Source of the DNA: Fasciolopsis buskii
Taxonomy: Eukaryota; Platyhelminthes; Trematoda; Plagiorchiida; Fasciolidae
Length of the DNA: 64,000 nt
Assembly: GCA_008360955.1 (NCBI GenBank)
Contig: LUCM01008726.1
Coordinates: 3,590 to 67,589 of the forward strand
Direction: 5' to 3'
The position numbers and the translations under genes are program-made. Of this stretch, positions 46,392 to 59,400 are shown piece by piece. Within the stretch, counting starts at the first letter, position 1. Each line of letters opens with the position of its first letter. The notes beneath the pieces were generated by a model. The model was not told the DNA's origin. It saw nothing but the letters and a program-made list of their open reading frames with translations, and made no database searches.

Positions 46392-46860
46392 TGTTTATTA
46401 GTTCTTCTTTTTCACATTGATTTTGCATCGATTCGTGATAAACATGTGAAGTACTAATAGCCACTGTCACGGGCGCGCGGTGATTTCCGGTCATAGTCGT
46501 GAGTCGGAACGGATAACCACAGGGCTTGGACACCGCTATGAAGGTGCATGCGCGCGTACCAGTTGGCTGATGAACGAATGAATACCCGGTTGAAACAAAC
46601 AGGAAGCAACACAGAACAACTTCGACAATTTCGCCCCCAATGTGGGTTTTTAGTGGAATGGGATGGGGACATCACGGTGACTGGTGTTTAAAATGACCAA
46701 AAAAGAAACACAAAGACAAATATTACTTGTACACCTGCGTGCTGTCTGTCTGTCTGTTCGCTGTGTAGTTTAGGGATTGGGGTCGACAACTGCCGATGAT
46801 ACCTCCTCATTTTTGTACTATGGCTTTTCGTCCAAATCGAATTTTAGCTGATTGACTAGG

Positions 46861-47072
46861 CTAACTGCATCCGCATCCGAGCACAATCAGATTATGTAAC
46901 GTGTGCATTCGTACGTCTTTGTTTCGATCCAAGTACAGCAGCGTGAATGTGGTTCGCCGTGTCGGGTAACAACAAGATTGTATTGTCCCACGTGGCACGT
47001 CTTTCAGCTGTGTGAGATTTTTATGCGACAGAAGGTTGAGAACTTCGTAGTGTGTACTCTGGAAACCGTTCA
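46861..47072 (-). CDS. activin-like gene, last exon of mature ligand
   Basis: The acceptor CTGCTCATCATAG|TGAACG is chosen because it restores phase 1 and gives the normal spacing between the fourth and sixth cysteines. It encodes HYEVLNLL (the alpha-helix), QSCCYPTRRTTFTLLYLD and LIVLGCGCS, then TAG. These are the finger-2 strands and C-terminal cysteines of an activin-type ligand. Confidence 0.93.
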
Positions 47073-50000
47073 CTATGATGAGCAGGAGAGGGAAAGTGGG
47101 AAATGATGGAGAGCAGACAATTCCGATTAGTCCCATATACAAACTGGTTTACCAACCAGCATAGTTAACAGCTCTTAATTCCAATAGTAGATTTTTGCTT
47201 TAGGAAAGAATTACCTTTAGCATTGATATTTGAATCATCGATACGACAGTCATGTATTAGAAATTATTTTGATAATCATAAAGATTTCGACTTTATGGAA
47301 CACAGTTAATCCCTCAACTGACACATTGTAGTAAGCTGCGATATGCTAGATGCATCATACAGGTTTGTAAGTTGTGTCGTAGATTTAGGTAGCTAGGCAG
47401 CAGTTCCAACTACAGCGCTGCATTCATAGAGCATTGATTACGAATGCTGCAACCGGCAAGCTCAGTCCTTTTAACATTGGAAGTATAATACAGAAGTCAA
47501 TGGACAACCGAGACGGATTAAGTTTGACTGTTTGAATTTCATCACGCGAGTTATTTAACAAATAGAATGAAATTGAGGAAATCAGAGCTTTGGAAAGCTG
47601 TCAGCTTGATTCGATTATCAACTGATAGAGATTTCGCTTGAATAGAGCACACCAAGGGACGTTGCAAGCAATCGGTCAACGAATCCAATTACCCCAACGC
47701 ATGAATAAGATTCGTATATACGTAAAAATTCGTATCGATTTTGTTTTGATTTTGTCACCTACCTACGAGAAACGTAACAGATCATGTCGATCGATACAAA
47801 TAACTTGCCATTGTTTTGGATTTTCATCCATGAATAACGAACCAAATTGGTTTCACTATTGGGTTCCCTAGTAACGCCCAACTAGGAGTGGCCGTAACCA
47901 GCGGACAGTATGGATAAGTCTCGACAATGCTGTTTGGGTAATGACATCGAATGCGTTTGAACATTTGTGTGTATCGGTCTCTTGCTTTTCGAATACTTCG
48001 TAATTTTTGTCTAGTCTAAATTACGGAAAAGTTTCTGAGGCTAAGTAAATCTGTTCTTTGACCCTAATGTCCAGTTATCCACTTCGTTGCCAATGCCACT
48101 CAAGGTGCTGTGCTTTCCGTGAATTCTTCTCACCGTCTTCGTTAAATGTCGAAGAACATTAAACCGTTCGCTTACACGGATAAACAATGTCCACGTCGTA
48201 GTTGGAACAATAAACTGTCCTACGGGCTGCAATTTTGGAATGACTTTCTCATGCTATGTGATTCTTATGAATAAGTATATCAAGTGAATGCATTACGAAG
48301 GTATACTTGCGTGCACAGTCCTCAGTATACGGACCTCAGTTTTGTGTTTGTTTCAAAACTCTTTGGGGTATATTTCAAGTGGAAAGTAATGCGATGACTG
48401 AAACACACGGTTTTGTTGTTTTCGCCCGGGACTACGTGTATTTTGCACTACTACTCTCAACTACTCATGAGTAGTTAGATCAGAACCATTCTAAATAATT
48501 CATCACAGCTGCAAGACCAAACTGATGGCCGGATTTGTATTTCTAGACGCAATTACTTCGCCGTAGTAATAAGTTAGTCCCTAATAAGAAATTAGAATAC
48601 CAGGATTTCGTCATTCACTATGAATTTAACATGTATTTACATAATTAAATTACCAGAATAAATTTCCAGCGCTCTAGACCATATGCTATATTCTTTGTTT
48701 ATGGTGATACTTGAAAATGTGGGCGTCAGGTTGACTGTGAACAGCAAACCACTGTTGTTCATCAGATCCATAATTTGTGCTTTAGTCAACCTATAGATAT
48801 GATAATCATTATTTAGCAACAGAGCTTGGTTGCAAAGTGCCCGAGGTAAGGAAATGCTTCCATTAGTTTTCCTTGATATCGGTAGGGATATAAAAGTTCA
48901 ATGATATTGTCGGCAAGTTCTGAAGGCTTACGCATTTCGCTCGCTATTAACAGCGTATGTTCCCATGAACGCTTAAATTCCACAGGATTATAGAATTTTT
49001 GTGTCCACCTACGATACAAAGTTGTTATTAGAAATCACCCCCTAATGATGTGAATTAAACAGACCAGCTGAATTGGACTTATTCTCCTTGGGGTAGTTTA
49101 TGGATAGCGTATACCGTGAAGCCTCAACAGAAGCCATGAGACATTAGATTAGTCGATCGTTCATTTCTGTCCGTCACTGATATGCCTAATTGTGTTTTAA
49201 TTACTGTTGTAAACCTCTAATTAATACACTACCAAGTGCAAACCTAATGAAAACAACACAAAATTACTAAAAGTTATCAAGTTGTTTTTACTTTTGGCTT
49301 GTTATTAAGGACAGTAAATGAGTAGTTAAGTGAGTCGCTACTTAATTTTCATCAAGAACGTTCTCCGAATGAGTGAATTCGGCTCCGATAACGTCTCCAG
49401 CGGATATTCATGTCGTAGCTCCCTCTGTCACAAAGGCTTTTACTCAAAAAAAATACAACAATTTTCGTTTCCGTCCATTATTTGTCATTTGCTTCAAGTA
49501 TTCATTTGTACGTTATTTTTCCGCTGAAGTTCGAACTAACTTCCCGCCCCCTAACCCGGCATTCGGTTATTCCGGCAGGATATATTCATTCTCAAATCAA
49601 CGTTGTTGAATGAACGATCAAGCCAAGATTAAGATAAAACGAAAACGAAAGAAGTAGGCATGATTTATCACTTTCTGACAAGCTCGTGACTTCTATTTCA
49701 ATGTAGTTTGCTCGATCTATTTCTTCTTCGTTATTGGCTTTGGAAGGGTTATTACTGAATCGAATGGTGAAAATGCAATGTGGAAATGGAAACACTAATA
49801 GGTAATATCCAGCCATAGGACATTCATTTACGTGTGGAGAATTTTAGTATTCCATACCGGATGCCAACAACCAACCTTAGCCATTACTTCGGTGTTGGCC
49901 CTACGTCAAACGGTTGTTTCACCTGAGCCCTACCACAGGAACGTCCCCCCAATTAAGTTCAAAAATAGCTATCTGTCGGGGTAACTTTTAACGTATCACA

Positions 50001-53000
50001 TTCTAACTGCATGGCTTGGTTGTCCATGCAGAGTTGTGCGTAATAAATGAAGTGAAATTATCTTTAAATCAGGATCTGAAGGCGAATCATGAAAGTGTCG
50101 TGACTAATTAGGCTACATTTATGACACCGTCGAATAACCTATTTTGTGGGTGTCTACTCCCAAATTCCTGTAATGACTTTACAATTTGGCCGCCGGGAGA
50201 GTGGCTTTTTCATTCGGACGGTGAGTATGTGACATAAAATGCTTCAACCACTTAGATACTCTGTCTTTTCTGCGGTTTTTGAGAGCAGCACGAAGAACCA
50301 TTTGTTATATTAAACAGAAAATCCATTTATGCGCTACACGTTAAAAGATGACGCCACGAGCTACGGAAATAGTCTGCTTGTCATTTTGTCTGCTCCTAGC
50401 TAAACCACGCTGGTCTATTTGCTTCTTGTTTCTTAACAATTGTTATGGAGGAGAATGCGATCCTAAAGGATGGAGAGGCTAATCAACCCTGTGGCACGAA
50501 CCAGTCAGAAGCGTTCGTCCGAAGAATTAGCTTTATCATAAAGATACAAACTGCATCCGTAGCAAACAAGCACGAAATAGTCATAACTCAAAACGGCACG
50601 ACTTCACCAGCTGAGACCCACAGTTCAAGTCGTCACTCAGGACAGCCGGACCAATACAGTCAATGGGAGATCCAAATGAACTAAAGCTAGTGTTTGGTCC
50701 ACGGCCAAATCAGACTGGAAATGCCCAGCCAGTCAAAATATAGATCTTGCTTGGAAAAGAACAACATGCACAGCCAAGTAAGACTCGGGTAACTGAATTT
50801 GTTTTGCTATTTAATAAACGTCCAGATCACCCGCTTGCATTCTTGCTGCACTAGGACCTAACGTATTATTTTATATATACCAGGCTTTGCTACCAGTTCA
50901 AACTTAATAGATATGGGCCATGGTAGACATAACCGGGCAATTAAGAAGAAACCGCATTTCACTGTCGTTGAAGATATCAGACAGGGAGGTGAACATCTAA
51001 CTATTGCAGATTCCATTCATTATTATGGCAACACAAAGGTTAACAATTAACTGAAACATCTGTACAACAATAACAAAAGTATTCATGCTTGGATAATTTG
51101 TGTTCTATCAATCACGTTTTCTAAATGATCGGTTTCGTCCCTGTATCTATCCGACAGCATTTCACCTTGACCTTATCAGGGACACTGAGGCTGTAGCATC
51201 TCCTTCGTCTGGTCAAGCGTTGATCTCATTATCAAGGTTGAATTCAAGCTTCCAAAGTGGTCCTAGTTTACAGTCCATCATGTGTTTTGATGTTAGGAAT
51301 CACACGCGCGAAAGTATTCACTATACAGCTGATGGAAACCTATCGAGTATTTCAGTGCACAAAGCAAATCTTAGCTAATTTTGTGTCTCCTATTTTCTAG
51401 GGTCTAAACGGTATCTACCGTTGACATGCACGATGGCTTGCGAATCTCTTCGGAAACAGCGGGTATAAGTGACACCATCGATAAAACTGAAGGTACTTAC
51501 CACAAATTAGCAGGGAAACTTAGAATGGTGAGCTCGATACCTTAAAAGATTACTTCACTGTCTCCAAACCGCCATTTCCATTCTTACGTCGCGTGCCCCG
51601 TTTTGATACATCGAAGAAATGAAAGTGAAGTCTTCTGGAAGGCTATGAAACATCACTTCTTGGAAAACATTTCTGAGACCTCAACTTTGGAGTTTACGTC
51701 GTCATGGACGGATATGCCGTGGTTTCTGTTTTTATGAAGAACTCATTTGCTGACTAGGATATGTGCGAAGGATTAAAAGCAGAGTCGGCGTTCTGTATGA
51801 AATTTGCTGCTTTGGGCTCGTAAGTCTGCTTCAAGAGGGAGCACCGTTGTTCTGAACACGAAGCAAATTGAAACTTTTGTGTAACTGCAACAATATACGT
51901 GACTTGTCAGTTTTTCGTCCCCCATGGTGTGCTTACCATCAGTGAAGAAAATATGGATTAAAAGCCAACAGGTTTCCTTCCCATTTGTGGAAGACCTGTT
52001 TAAATGTTAGTCTCGCAGCACCTGTTTGATTACTGTCGGTTGCATAAAAAAAATGGCAAACATATTCCTTTTGCATTTATCTGAAACGCATAGTCGGAAT
52101 TTTAGCACTGGGGAAGTGCTGTGAATCCCATAGGTTGGGCACACACAAAGCCAATCGCAATTTGATTATATTGGTAAACTGTTGTCAGCTTACTGTTATT
52201 AATATAATGCAGCATGTCCACATACTGGCTCTATAGGATAAACGAAGATTTCGCACAAACAATACATTGGTGATATTAAACAGCTAGATAAGAATGCCCA
52301 AGTATTAGAATGCACTTCTGCCAGACACTCACCCTGACACGATCCTCGGCAATAGTTGGGTTCGAATTTTTTCGGATGTATGATCCAACGATCCCATCCT
52401 ATCTCAGAGAAGTGGATTTTCAGCGACTGTGTGCAACATGTGAACTGTTGTCCTCCAGATTTACATGAATTGGTTAAATCGTCATCTGTCCCGTTCAAGG
52501 ATCGTCGACGTCTGCGAAGCGCTTGTCGATAGCCGATTTCCAACACAACCTGCAAAGAAAGTAATCAAGCTGTCAAATTCCACGACCTGTATTTCATGAA
52601 GTAACGTTTGATCCTGTTTGCTTTTGTTTGCAAGGGATGTTATTATATTGCTCTTTTGGAGTAGTTTCTGGTTGTCCCAGCTGACTAGTAATTTCTTTAC
52701 CTTTGACAAATCTGTGGAAAAGAAAATATTTATCACCGGATCCAAGAAAAAAAGATGAACTATGCAGATCAATACCTCATGCTTGGCCGACTACATATCA
52801 CCAAAACTCTTATTTATGAATATTCCGTTTCATGATTTTCTTCTAATGGATAACAAACAAAAACCATTTTCGTCAGCATCGTCGTCCGAAACACCATCAT
52901 CATGATACTGGTTATCATCGTTCTCAACAACGTCATACTAATCATTATCGCCTTTTCCTTCAAATCATCATCATCATCATCCGAATCGCGATCATCGCCA

Positions 53001-54724
53001 CCATCGCTGCAAGGGTAGTGGATTTGGATTCGCTATATTCATTACCCTGTTGAAAGATCGGCGAAACTGCGGTGAATTCGCACTAAATACGCCGATCGAT
53101 AGTCAGAACGAAGAGGTCCCTCAAGAAAGTCAATTAATAACGGCGGATAAAATTACCCGCTGATTGTTGATCATGGGGGCGCAACATAAACGATTCTGGC
53201 TAGAGAACAAATGCATGTGCCTGCTTAGTTTGGCTGTTTTCTAGAGCTAGCACGAACAGGATATAGTAGCGAATACGGAGTAACGAATTGAAGCTAGAGC
53301 AGACGTCTCACCCTATTTCTGTTTTAAAACAGTCGATACCATCATCACTTTCACTATATACATCCTCCTCTTCTTCTTCATCATCCATATCGCCATCACT
53401 GTCAATAGCATCCTCACTATCGCCATCCAATTCATCCTCATTTTCGTCATCGTCATCACTATCTTCATCGCCTGACAGAAATGATTAACAATAAGCTTAA
53501 ATATAAATGAATGTTTTCATGAAATAATTCACTATGTCGAATCATCGCTCAACTCACCATAAAGAAATCATAGAAGCACTGTACAGCTGTTTCATCCTTG
53601 TTAGGAATCATCAACAGTGCATATGGACCGCGCCCGAACTGGGACGCGAACCCGAACAAGGACGAACGATTCTGAGTCGAACGCCTTAGCCATTACGCTA
53701 CCGGGCAGGCTCTGAGCGGTTTGTTGAACTTCACCACACGATGTTGCACCTAACCGTCACTGATTTGCACGGTTACTGTCCGCTAGCGCACAGCGTTCGA
53801 CCCCTACTGATAGATCACTTCTCTGCAGGTAGCCTAAGTACGACCTACAGAGCTTGATCACTTGGTACAAATTAGTAGTAGGAGTGATGAACAGCAGCAG
53901 TAAGTAAAAAAAACGAACGGGATAACAAAAAACGACAATGATGATATTATTTGAGAAACAGTTACAACAACCCCAGGAACAATCACATCCAGAACTCATA
54001 GACTGAAAAGCATTCTTGTTTTCTGTAGTTGTTACAAATGAAATAGCATTCCTTATCACAATCCCGTTGCCCGTGAGCCACTATCTACCCTAAAAAAGAA
54101 CTTAAGTCAGAGGATAAGCTGCATTGCACATACGTCTGGTTGGGTTTCATGCATGAAACATGAGTGCTGCCACCTACGATGCCTTTGTGATCCATCTTTT
54201 ATTCAACAGTCTCAGAACTCCTAACGCAATGCTACCTAGCAATAACTTGTTCACTAAATTGTCTTAGTATGAACTACGACCACTCGTATTTCGAATCAAC
54301 TCACCTTTTTTGGATCAACAATCGGAACGCTGTCGCATTTGGCGCAGACAAAAAGCAAGTATCGTAACAGCGGACCCGAGGTTCTTAAGCGCTTGCGTCG
54401 TTTAAGCCAGCTGACCAATTTCCTGGTCACATCAAACCGAGTGGAATTCTGGTCAGGTTTGTGATGCACGTTCGCCACTGCTATTTTGGGCCTAACGAGT
54501 CGAATAGCTCGCGCCGCCTGCTCGTTGAAAAACTCAGACTCTGGGTCCGCGGTGTCCTCGGTCGAGTATAACATGGTATCCGTGTATTGATCGATTAATT
54601 GTGAGTCGAATGGTTGCTCTGTGTTTTGAAATGCATAAGGTATGTTGGTGGGAGTAACCGCGGGTGCTGAAGGACTGATTTCCCATAGGCTGATCTCTGT
54701 TCCGCGATCCACATCCTCGGTATG
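46861..54724 (-). CDS. activin/inhibin-beta-like TGF-beta ligand (gene model, 5' end missing)
   Basis: Exons on the minus strand are 54724..54305, 52549..52333 and 47072..46861; phases agree (0, 1) and the last ends in TAG. The conceptual product is the C-terminal 281 residues of a secreted TGF-beta superfamily precursor: propeptide, the basic cleavage site RRRRR, and a 126-residue ligand. The mature part has nine cysteines (C, CC, YC, C, CC, CGC), the pattern of the TGF-beta/activin subgroup, with GWDRWIIHP and the terminal GCGCS. It resembles the flatworm inhibin/activin known from Schistosoma mansoni (SmInAct). The ligand would act outside the cell on type I/II receptor kinases and Smads. 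The signal-peptide exon was not found. The gene converges on the PPPDE-PUL gene. Confidence 0.88.
47073..52332. other. long intron of activin-like gene
   Basis: A 5.3-kb intron. Apart from two minus-strand open frames near 48637..49019 that look like one broken reading frame, no recognised feature. Plus-strand frames at 50445 and 51100 show no family resemblance. Confidence 0.45.
48637..49019 (-). pseudogene. frameshifted open frame of unknown origin
   Basis: Two minus-strand frames (49019..48813 and 48819..48637) overlap in different phase and look like one broken coding sequence: RRWTQKFYNPVEFKRSWEH, then LTKAQIMDLMNNSGLLFTV. The second block faintly resembles the end of a PDZ domain, but no carboxylate-binding loop can be seen. 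It may be a retro-pseudogene or chance. Confidence 0.2.
52333..52549 (-). CDS. activin-like gene, cleavage site and first half of mature ligand
   Basis: The acceptor is TTTCTTTGCAG|GTTGTG and the donor TGTCAGG|GTGAGT (phase 1). It encodes YRQALRRRRRSLNGTDDD, a furin-type site, then NSCKSGGQQFTCC, IHFSEIGWDRWIIHPKKF and NYCRGSC. The Asn-Gly-Thr just after the site is a possible N-glycosylation sequon. Confidence 0.93.
52870..53475. repeat. ATC/TCC triplet-rich low-complexity tract
   Basis: Repeated CATCAT, TCATCC and CATCAC triplets with interruptions inside an intron of the activin-like gene. The 66-codon serine-rich plus frame at 53288..53488 is a product of this bias. Confidence 0.7.
53631..53707 (-). 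pseudogene. tRNA-like sequence
   Basis: On the minus strand, 77 nt fold in part like a tRNA: acceptor stem TGCCCGG with TTCGGGCG (with wobbles), A box TAGCGTAATGG, a seven-base loop CTCAGAA (anticodon position CAG) on a weakened stem, and a B-box-like GGTTCGCGTCC. Two anticodon-stem mismatches and the lack of a long variable arm argue against a working tRNA-Leu. Probably a tRNA pseudogene or SINE head. Confidence 0.45.
54305..54724 (-). CDS. activin-like gene, propeptide exon
   Basis: The acceptor on the minus strand is CGCCTTCCAG|CATACC and the donor CCAAAAAAG|GTGAGT. It encodes 140 residues in phase 0. TEISLWEIS, RFDVTRKLVSWLKRR and LLFVCAKCDSVP fit the activin propeptide, which ends in a W-x-V-F helix segment followed by VRIACEQC. 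The 5' boundary is chosen by the acceptor and by a stop in frame upstream. Confidence 0.75.
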
Positions 54725-56118
54725 CTGGAAGGCGAGCGTTTAAAAAGGGATTTGGAAGTATATTATTTTAGGCAATGTTCGCACATCTGATAGAAGCTCA
54801 CGTTTTCTCCTTCTTTGGGTTAGTCTCAGTTTTTTCTGCCTATTAGTCAAAAAGGAGTACGTATTCGCCCGATCCGCTACTCAGTGATTACATTCTGACG
54901 TTAAATGAAAATATTAACTTTGGAAATGGACTATCAAAAATTCCACTGCTCTAATGGCTTTTGCTTTAATAGCATTAATACTGCTACTATCGTCTCATCT
55001 GACTGTCCACCTGGCTATCTGGAAGGCAACTCAGTCATCAGTTGTTCATCCTTCTATCTGCCAGTCGCTACCTGTCCCATCTATCTGATTATTTTCAGCC
55101 AATCCACTAGTCAATTGTTTAATCAACCAAACATTCAGTCACTTGAATAGTCGATCTATTTATCTATCTATTCCCTCTCTCTATCTGCTTGTTTGTATGC
55201 TTATATATATAAAGATGAAGTCGTGAACCACCATCTATTTATTAGTCTATCATTCTGTTCAGTCGTTCGATCTGTCTCTTTGTCTATCTGTCTTATTATC
55301 TGTCTGCCTGCTTGACCGTCTTCTTGTTGCGTAATGATCCATCGTAGTGTATAACTCTTTAGAATTGTTGGCAGCATAATTTAGAACTTGTTTTTTCCTG
55401 GGAGTCCGATCACACACAGTTCTGTTAGACCATTATCCACAAGTTGTCTATCTAAGATCATTGTTTTTCTCGCTAACCTGGATATGCCCTTCAGAAAGAA
55501 CAAGCTTCAATATAAACTTCTGTTAATCTGACTACTTTACAGCTGCGAAAACAAGAAATTGAGACATATCGGTTGAACTCGAGGACCAATTACAGTCTTC
55601 ATTGGTGCTCGGCACAAATAATTCGTTGACTAAAATTATGGCATATTAATTTACTTTCATATACTTTGCAATTTTCAAACTTCTACTTTATCGTATGGCG
55701 TACTTCGTTCAAGAGACATCTTTCATTGTCCTTTTTGATAACTCATCCAGAATCCCAGTGAAAAGTTACTTCGATAGTTCACGAACTAGCAACCACCTGG
55801 CCATTGGGAAAAGAGATTACGCACACAACCCCGTTGTTTTTTTCACATGTCCCGCCTACACAATGGTAACTGGAAATTTTGTTTTCTTTTCAGAGATGGG
55901 CGTGTGTCAGGTTTTAATGATTTGGTAACGAGTTTGCTAGATTTGGAAGCAATGCTTTGGCGATTGAGTCCACTGGTTTCGTGGATTATCGTTTTATCTA
56001 TGATGTCTCGTGTTGACATGTTGCAGTCGCTTCACCCACGATCATTTGAGAGGAGAATTGTAACGATCTCTAACTTTGCCCCTATTTTTACTGACGTTCT
56101 ATCCAAAGAACGGCCTCA

Positions 56119-56405
56119 TGATTTCTAAACGTTGATCGTAAAAGGTCGGTGGAATTCATCAGGCTCATAAAGCGTAACAAGAATAAGGTCATACTGGGCA
56201 CATAATGGTGAATTACTTCCGAATGGATCCACGCATAATTGACATGATTTGGGTCGATATCGTCCACAATTTTCAGCGCGAAAGCCATGGACGGGACATC
56301 TTCCAGTTGAAACGGATCTGAAAGTGAAACGCACCGCATCGAGGTCATCAAATCGTGAAACGCCATCATACACGCTACTTCAGCGTGGATTAAAACATTG
56401 TCAAC
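56119..56405 (-). other. possible upstream exon, two competing frames
   Basis: A TCACTTTTCAG acceptor-like site on the minus strand precedes 56405. One frame is open from there (VDNVLIHAEVACMMAFHD). Another, open from about 56373, is cysteine-rich (GRCPVHGF, ENCGRYRPKSCQLC) and ends in TAG at 56125. They cannot both be coding, and neither clearly joins the propeptide exon. Kept only as a lead. Confidence 0.2.
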
Positions 56406-59400
56406 CTGAAAAGTGACATTATCAAGTGCCCTTGTAGATCAGCATATTCAGTTTTCGAAGGTAGCATACGGAAAAGTTCAATTGACAAGTGACCACACCG
56501 AAGACTGGCCGAAGGTCGCCACATTGAGTGCAATGTGACATTTGGAACAGATGAGCGATTTGGACGGACCTGTCTAAACGCTGGGCCAAGCCTGCAATAG
56601 GTATCATAGTGAGAATAACAAACTGCACAAATTAGGATGATTGATTTATTAATGATCGGTTTTACGAAAATTTAACCGGTAAGCAATATATTTACAGTGA
56701 AAGCGAGGGAGAAATAGGGAACTGCCAGTTGACTCATCGTTCGTTGATTGGTGCTGGGCGTTGGTATTTAGAAAGTCCGATGTTCTAATGAAACCTCCAT
56801 TAAGTGAATACACTTTGACTGATCTTATAACACGTCTATTTTCGAGCATTCATCTTCACAGTGTGATGGATTTTCAATGCAAAACCTGGAGAGGCAAACC
56901 GAATTTTAAATTTTTCGTCAAGTGGACTTGTTCCAGTGGGTTTACAACACTCCTACTAGTAGCATATAGATTTTGTGGATACAAGCACATCGGATAAATG
57001 TAATGGTTTAAGCAAATCACATGACAGAAAAAATCATGAGTAACCCAGTTTTTTTCCCTAACCTACAAGGAATGAACATAAATGCATATCGATTGAACGT
57101 TTAGCTAAGTTGCATCTACATTCAGCTCATCGACGGAAACCATTTGAAACACGACGCAATCATGCCACTGTTGTATGAATGATCACCAGTGCACATCAAT
57201 CGCAATTAAGAATGAATGGCTGTGGATCGCTGGGTTACCCACGCTGAATCTGATAGATTTGCAAAATTCCAACATGACTCAATATATCGACAGCCCGTCA
57301 CTGATTTTACTCGGATGAGCATATGATGCAAACGGCTCTTTCCTGATTTAATTAACTTCTCTAATGTTGGACCGAATGAATATGCTTGATGGAGTGGAAC
57401 GGCGAGGTTTATTATTATCGCATATGGAAAGCAGTCGGTGAAAATTAGACCCAGCTTGAACGGCTAAGGAGCAGACTATGTGCATACGAAACTTGAGGTA
57501 AAATCGCACAGGGAATCATAAAACAAATAAGCTCATACTAGCAGAGGAAACCAGTACGCAGAGAATGGGCGAAAAACGGTAGGAAAGGCCGATCGTCCAA
57601 CTGTGAGTAAAAGGTCCCACATTCCGACATAGTGATACAGTCATCGAACTACTTTCTATATATATAATAAGAGTAAGGGCACTAAAAGTAACCGGAACTC
57701 AAGGTGAGTTCAGAACAAGGAAAAGTACGGTAATGAATGGAATGGCTGAAAGTTCTAGAATGGAACACCGTAACCGGAAAACAACAGAATACCTGACAGA
57801 ACAAGAATGTTCTAAAGAGTAAGCAGGATTGAATTGTTGTCACGTCATCCTGGTTCAAGTTCGAAATTCCTGAAACTCAGTGTAAAGATGGTTTTCATTA
57901 TTTTTACTTATGAAATCAGAGTCATTTTTTGAAGCCTTGATTCGGAAAGCAGAAGCCAAAGTAGTTCCCAATAGCCGAAATGAATACCTTTTTGATAAGT
58001 AATTTACACTCACTCCATCCAACCCACCAGTATTGTTAGCCACCACGATTGACTGGGTTACACCAATCTGTGCATTTCATTGATTATGTAGACATTTAAA
58101 CCCATTTGTATTTGGTTTATTTTGGATCGAGAATCCAAGGCCAGGGTATACCCTTTAAACTCTTAGTTACAATTTGATAAAAATGCTGTTTAATAAGAAC
58201 TGAAACTTGTTTCTTTTTGTAAATGCTATAACGGCAATAGCACGGTATCTAATTGATTTTACAACATCCATAATAAAAAAACAACAGAGCAAATCGATTC
58301 TTCGGTGTACCCTAAGTTGTTCGGTTCAGATATTAACAATATTTATTTCGGTCTTATTCCGAGTAAAATCACCTTCCGTAGGGTGAGTGCATCTCAAGAA
58401 ACCCAGAAGTGATTCATTGAAAGGTTTTTCTCCGTTAGTCAAAGGAGATTCTTACGGTGAAGATCCCTGGCCTGAATGAGAGGTGATAGAACAGAAGAGA
58501 ATCTGATGCGCATAGCTGATGAGTGGATAATAAATTTGTAACCTCTCATGCCTTTCTGAAGAAATTTTGTCCTGAGCTAACATTTCAAATCACTGATGTC
58601 CTTAATTGTGCCCGCCTAATCCCACCCAAAAATATGATTGCCGTCGGTGGTGACAACCGTCAACTTGACGCCTATCCAAAATTTCCTGATTGTGAACCAT
58701 CGTCAAACGATGTTCTGCGAGAAAATCAAACTGATTCAGCATGTTGCCCATGTTCGCGGTTGCGCGAACCTTCATCCTCTATTAGCCCATTGTCCTATGG
58801 GTGCATTTCATAGCGATGGCCTATCGATTCAATCTGTCGACTGAGCCATCAGATAGATGTGAGATTCAACCATTTACACATACTACTGCCAAAATACAGT
58901 TTCGATTTAGGATTGCTTATTAAGCAGAATAGCATGTGCGGGGTCACTGGCTCAATTCCGCTCATGGTGTCGAATTTTGGATACGTAGAATTCAAAAGAA
59001 TTTTTCCTTCCCACATCACACAGTGGTCCTCGTATCACCCCAAAGCTTCGAGCTGTTTAAAAAGTCCATTTTTGAGTAGAGCTTTGATTCGGCGTGCGAA
59101 AAGTCTGTTCCTCGGCTGCAACTGCCAAGTTGGGTAAGCCGTTCATTTGTTGTGGAAAAATATCTCCAAATTTAACGGGACCACTTGGAAACTATAAACG
59201 TTCAATTCAGTCGCATGTGCACAAAGAATCCTCCATCGAAAGAAATACTATTTTAGTGCACGACATAAAATACTCATCAGCAAATAATAACTATTAAGGT
59301 TGCACGATGATTAACTGTGTATGTGGATGTACTGACCGTGCACCGAATTTTGATGATTTTGTTTGCAGACCTATGTGAACACAGAATGAGGACGATTGAG

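Larger units (their letters stand above)
40076..46860. other. convergent intergenic region, right part
   Basis: It holds tRNA-like repeat heads (TAGCCTAATGG near 40265 and others), the long inverted repeat around 42131..44407, a SINE-like copy at 44520, a (GT)n run and, next to the activin-like gene, two small perfect hairpins. Open frames at 42907..43137 and 43472..43741 between the inverted repeat arms match nothing I recognise. Confidence 0.45.

Noticed and set aside
53288..53488. serine-rich 66-codon frame
   Set aside because: It is produced by TCC/TCA triplet bias in low-complexity DNA, with no domain and no support from splice sites.
56125..56373. cysteine-rich frame resembling the N-terminal domain of Notch ligands
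   Set aside because: The double cysteine and overall spacing do not fit, and no DSL or EGF exons follow on that strand before the activin-like exons.
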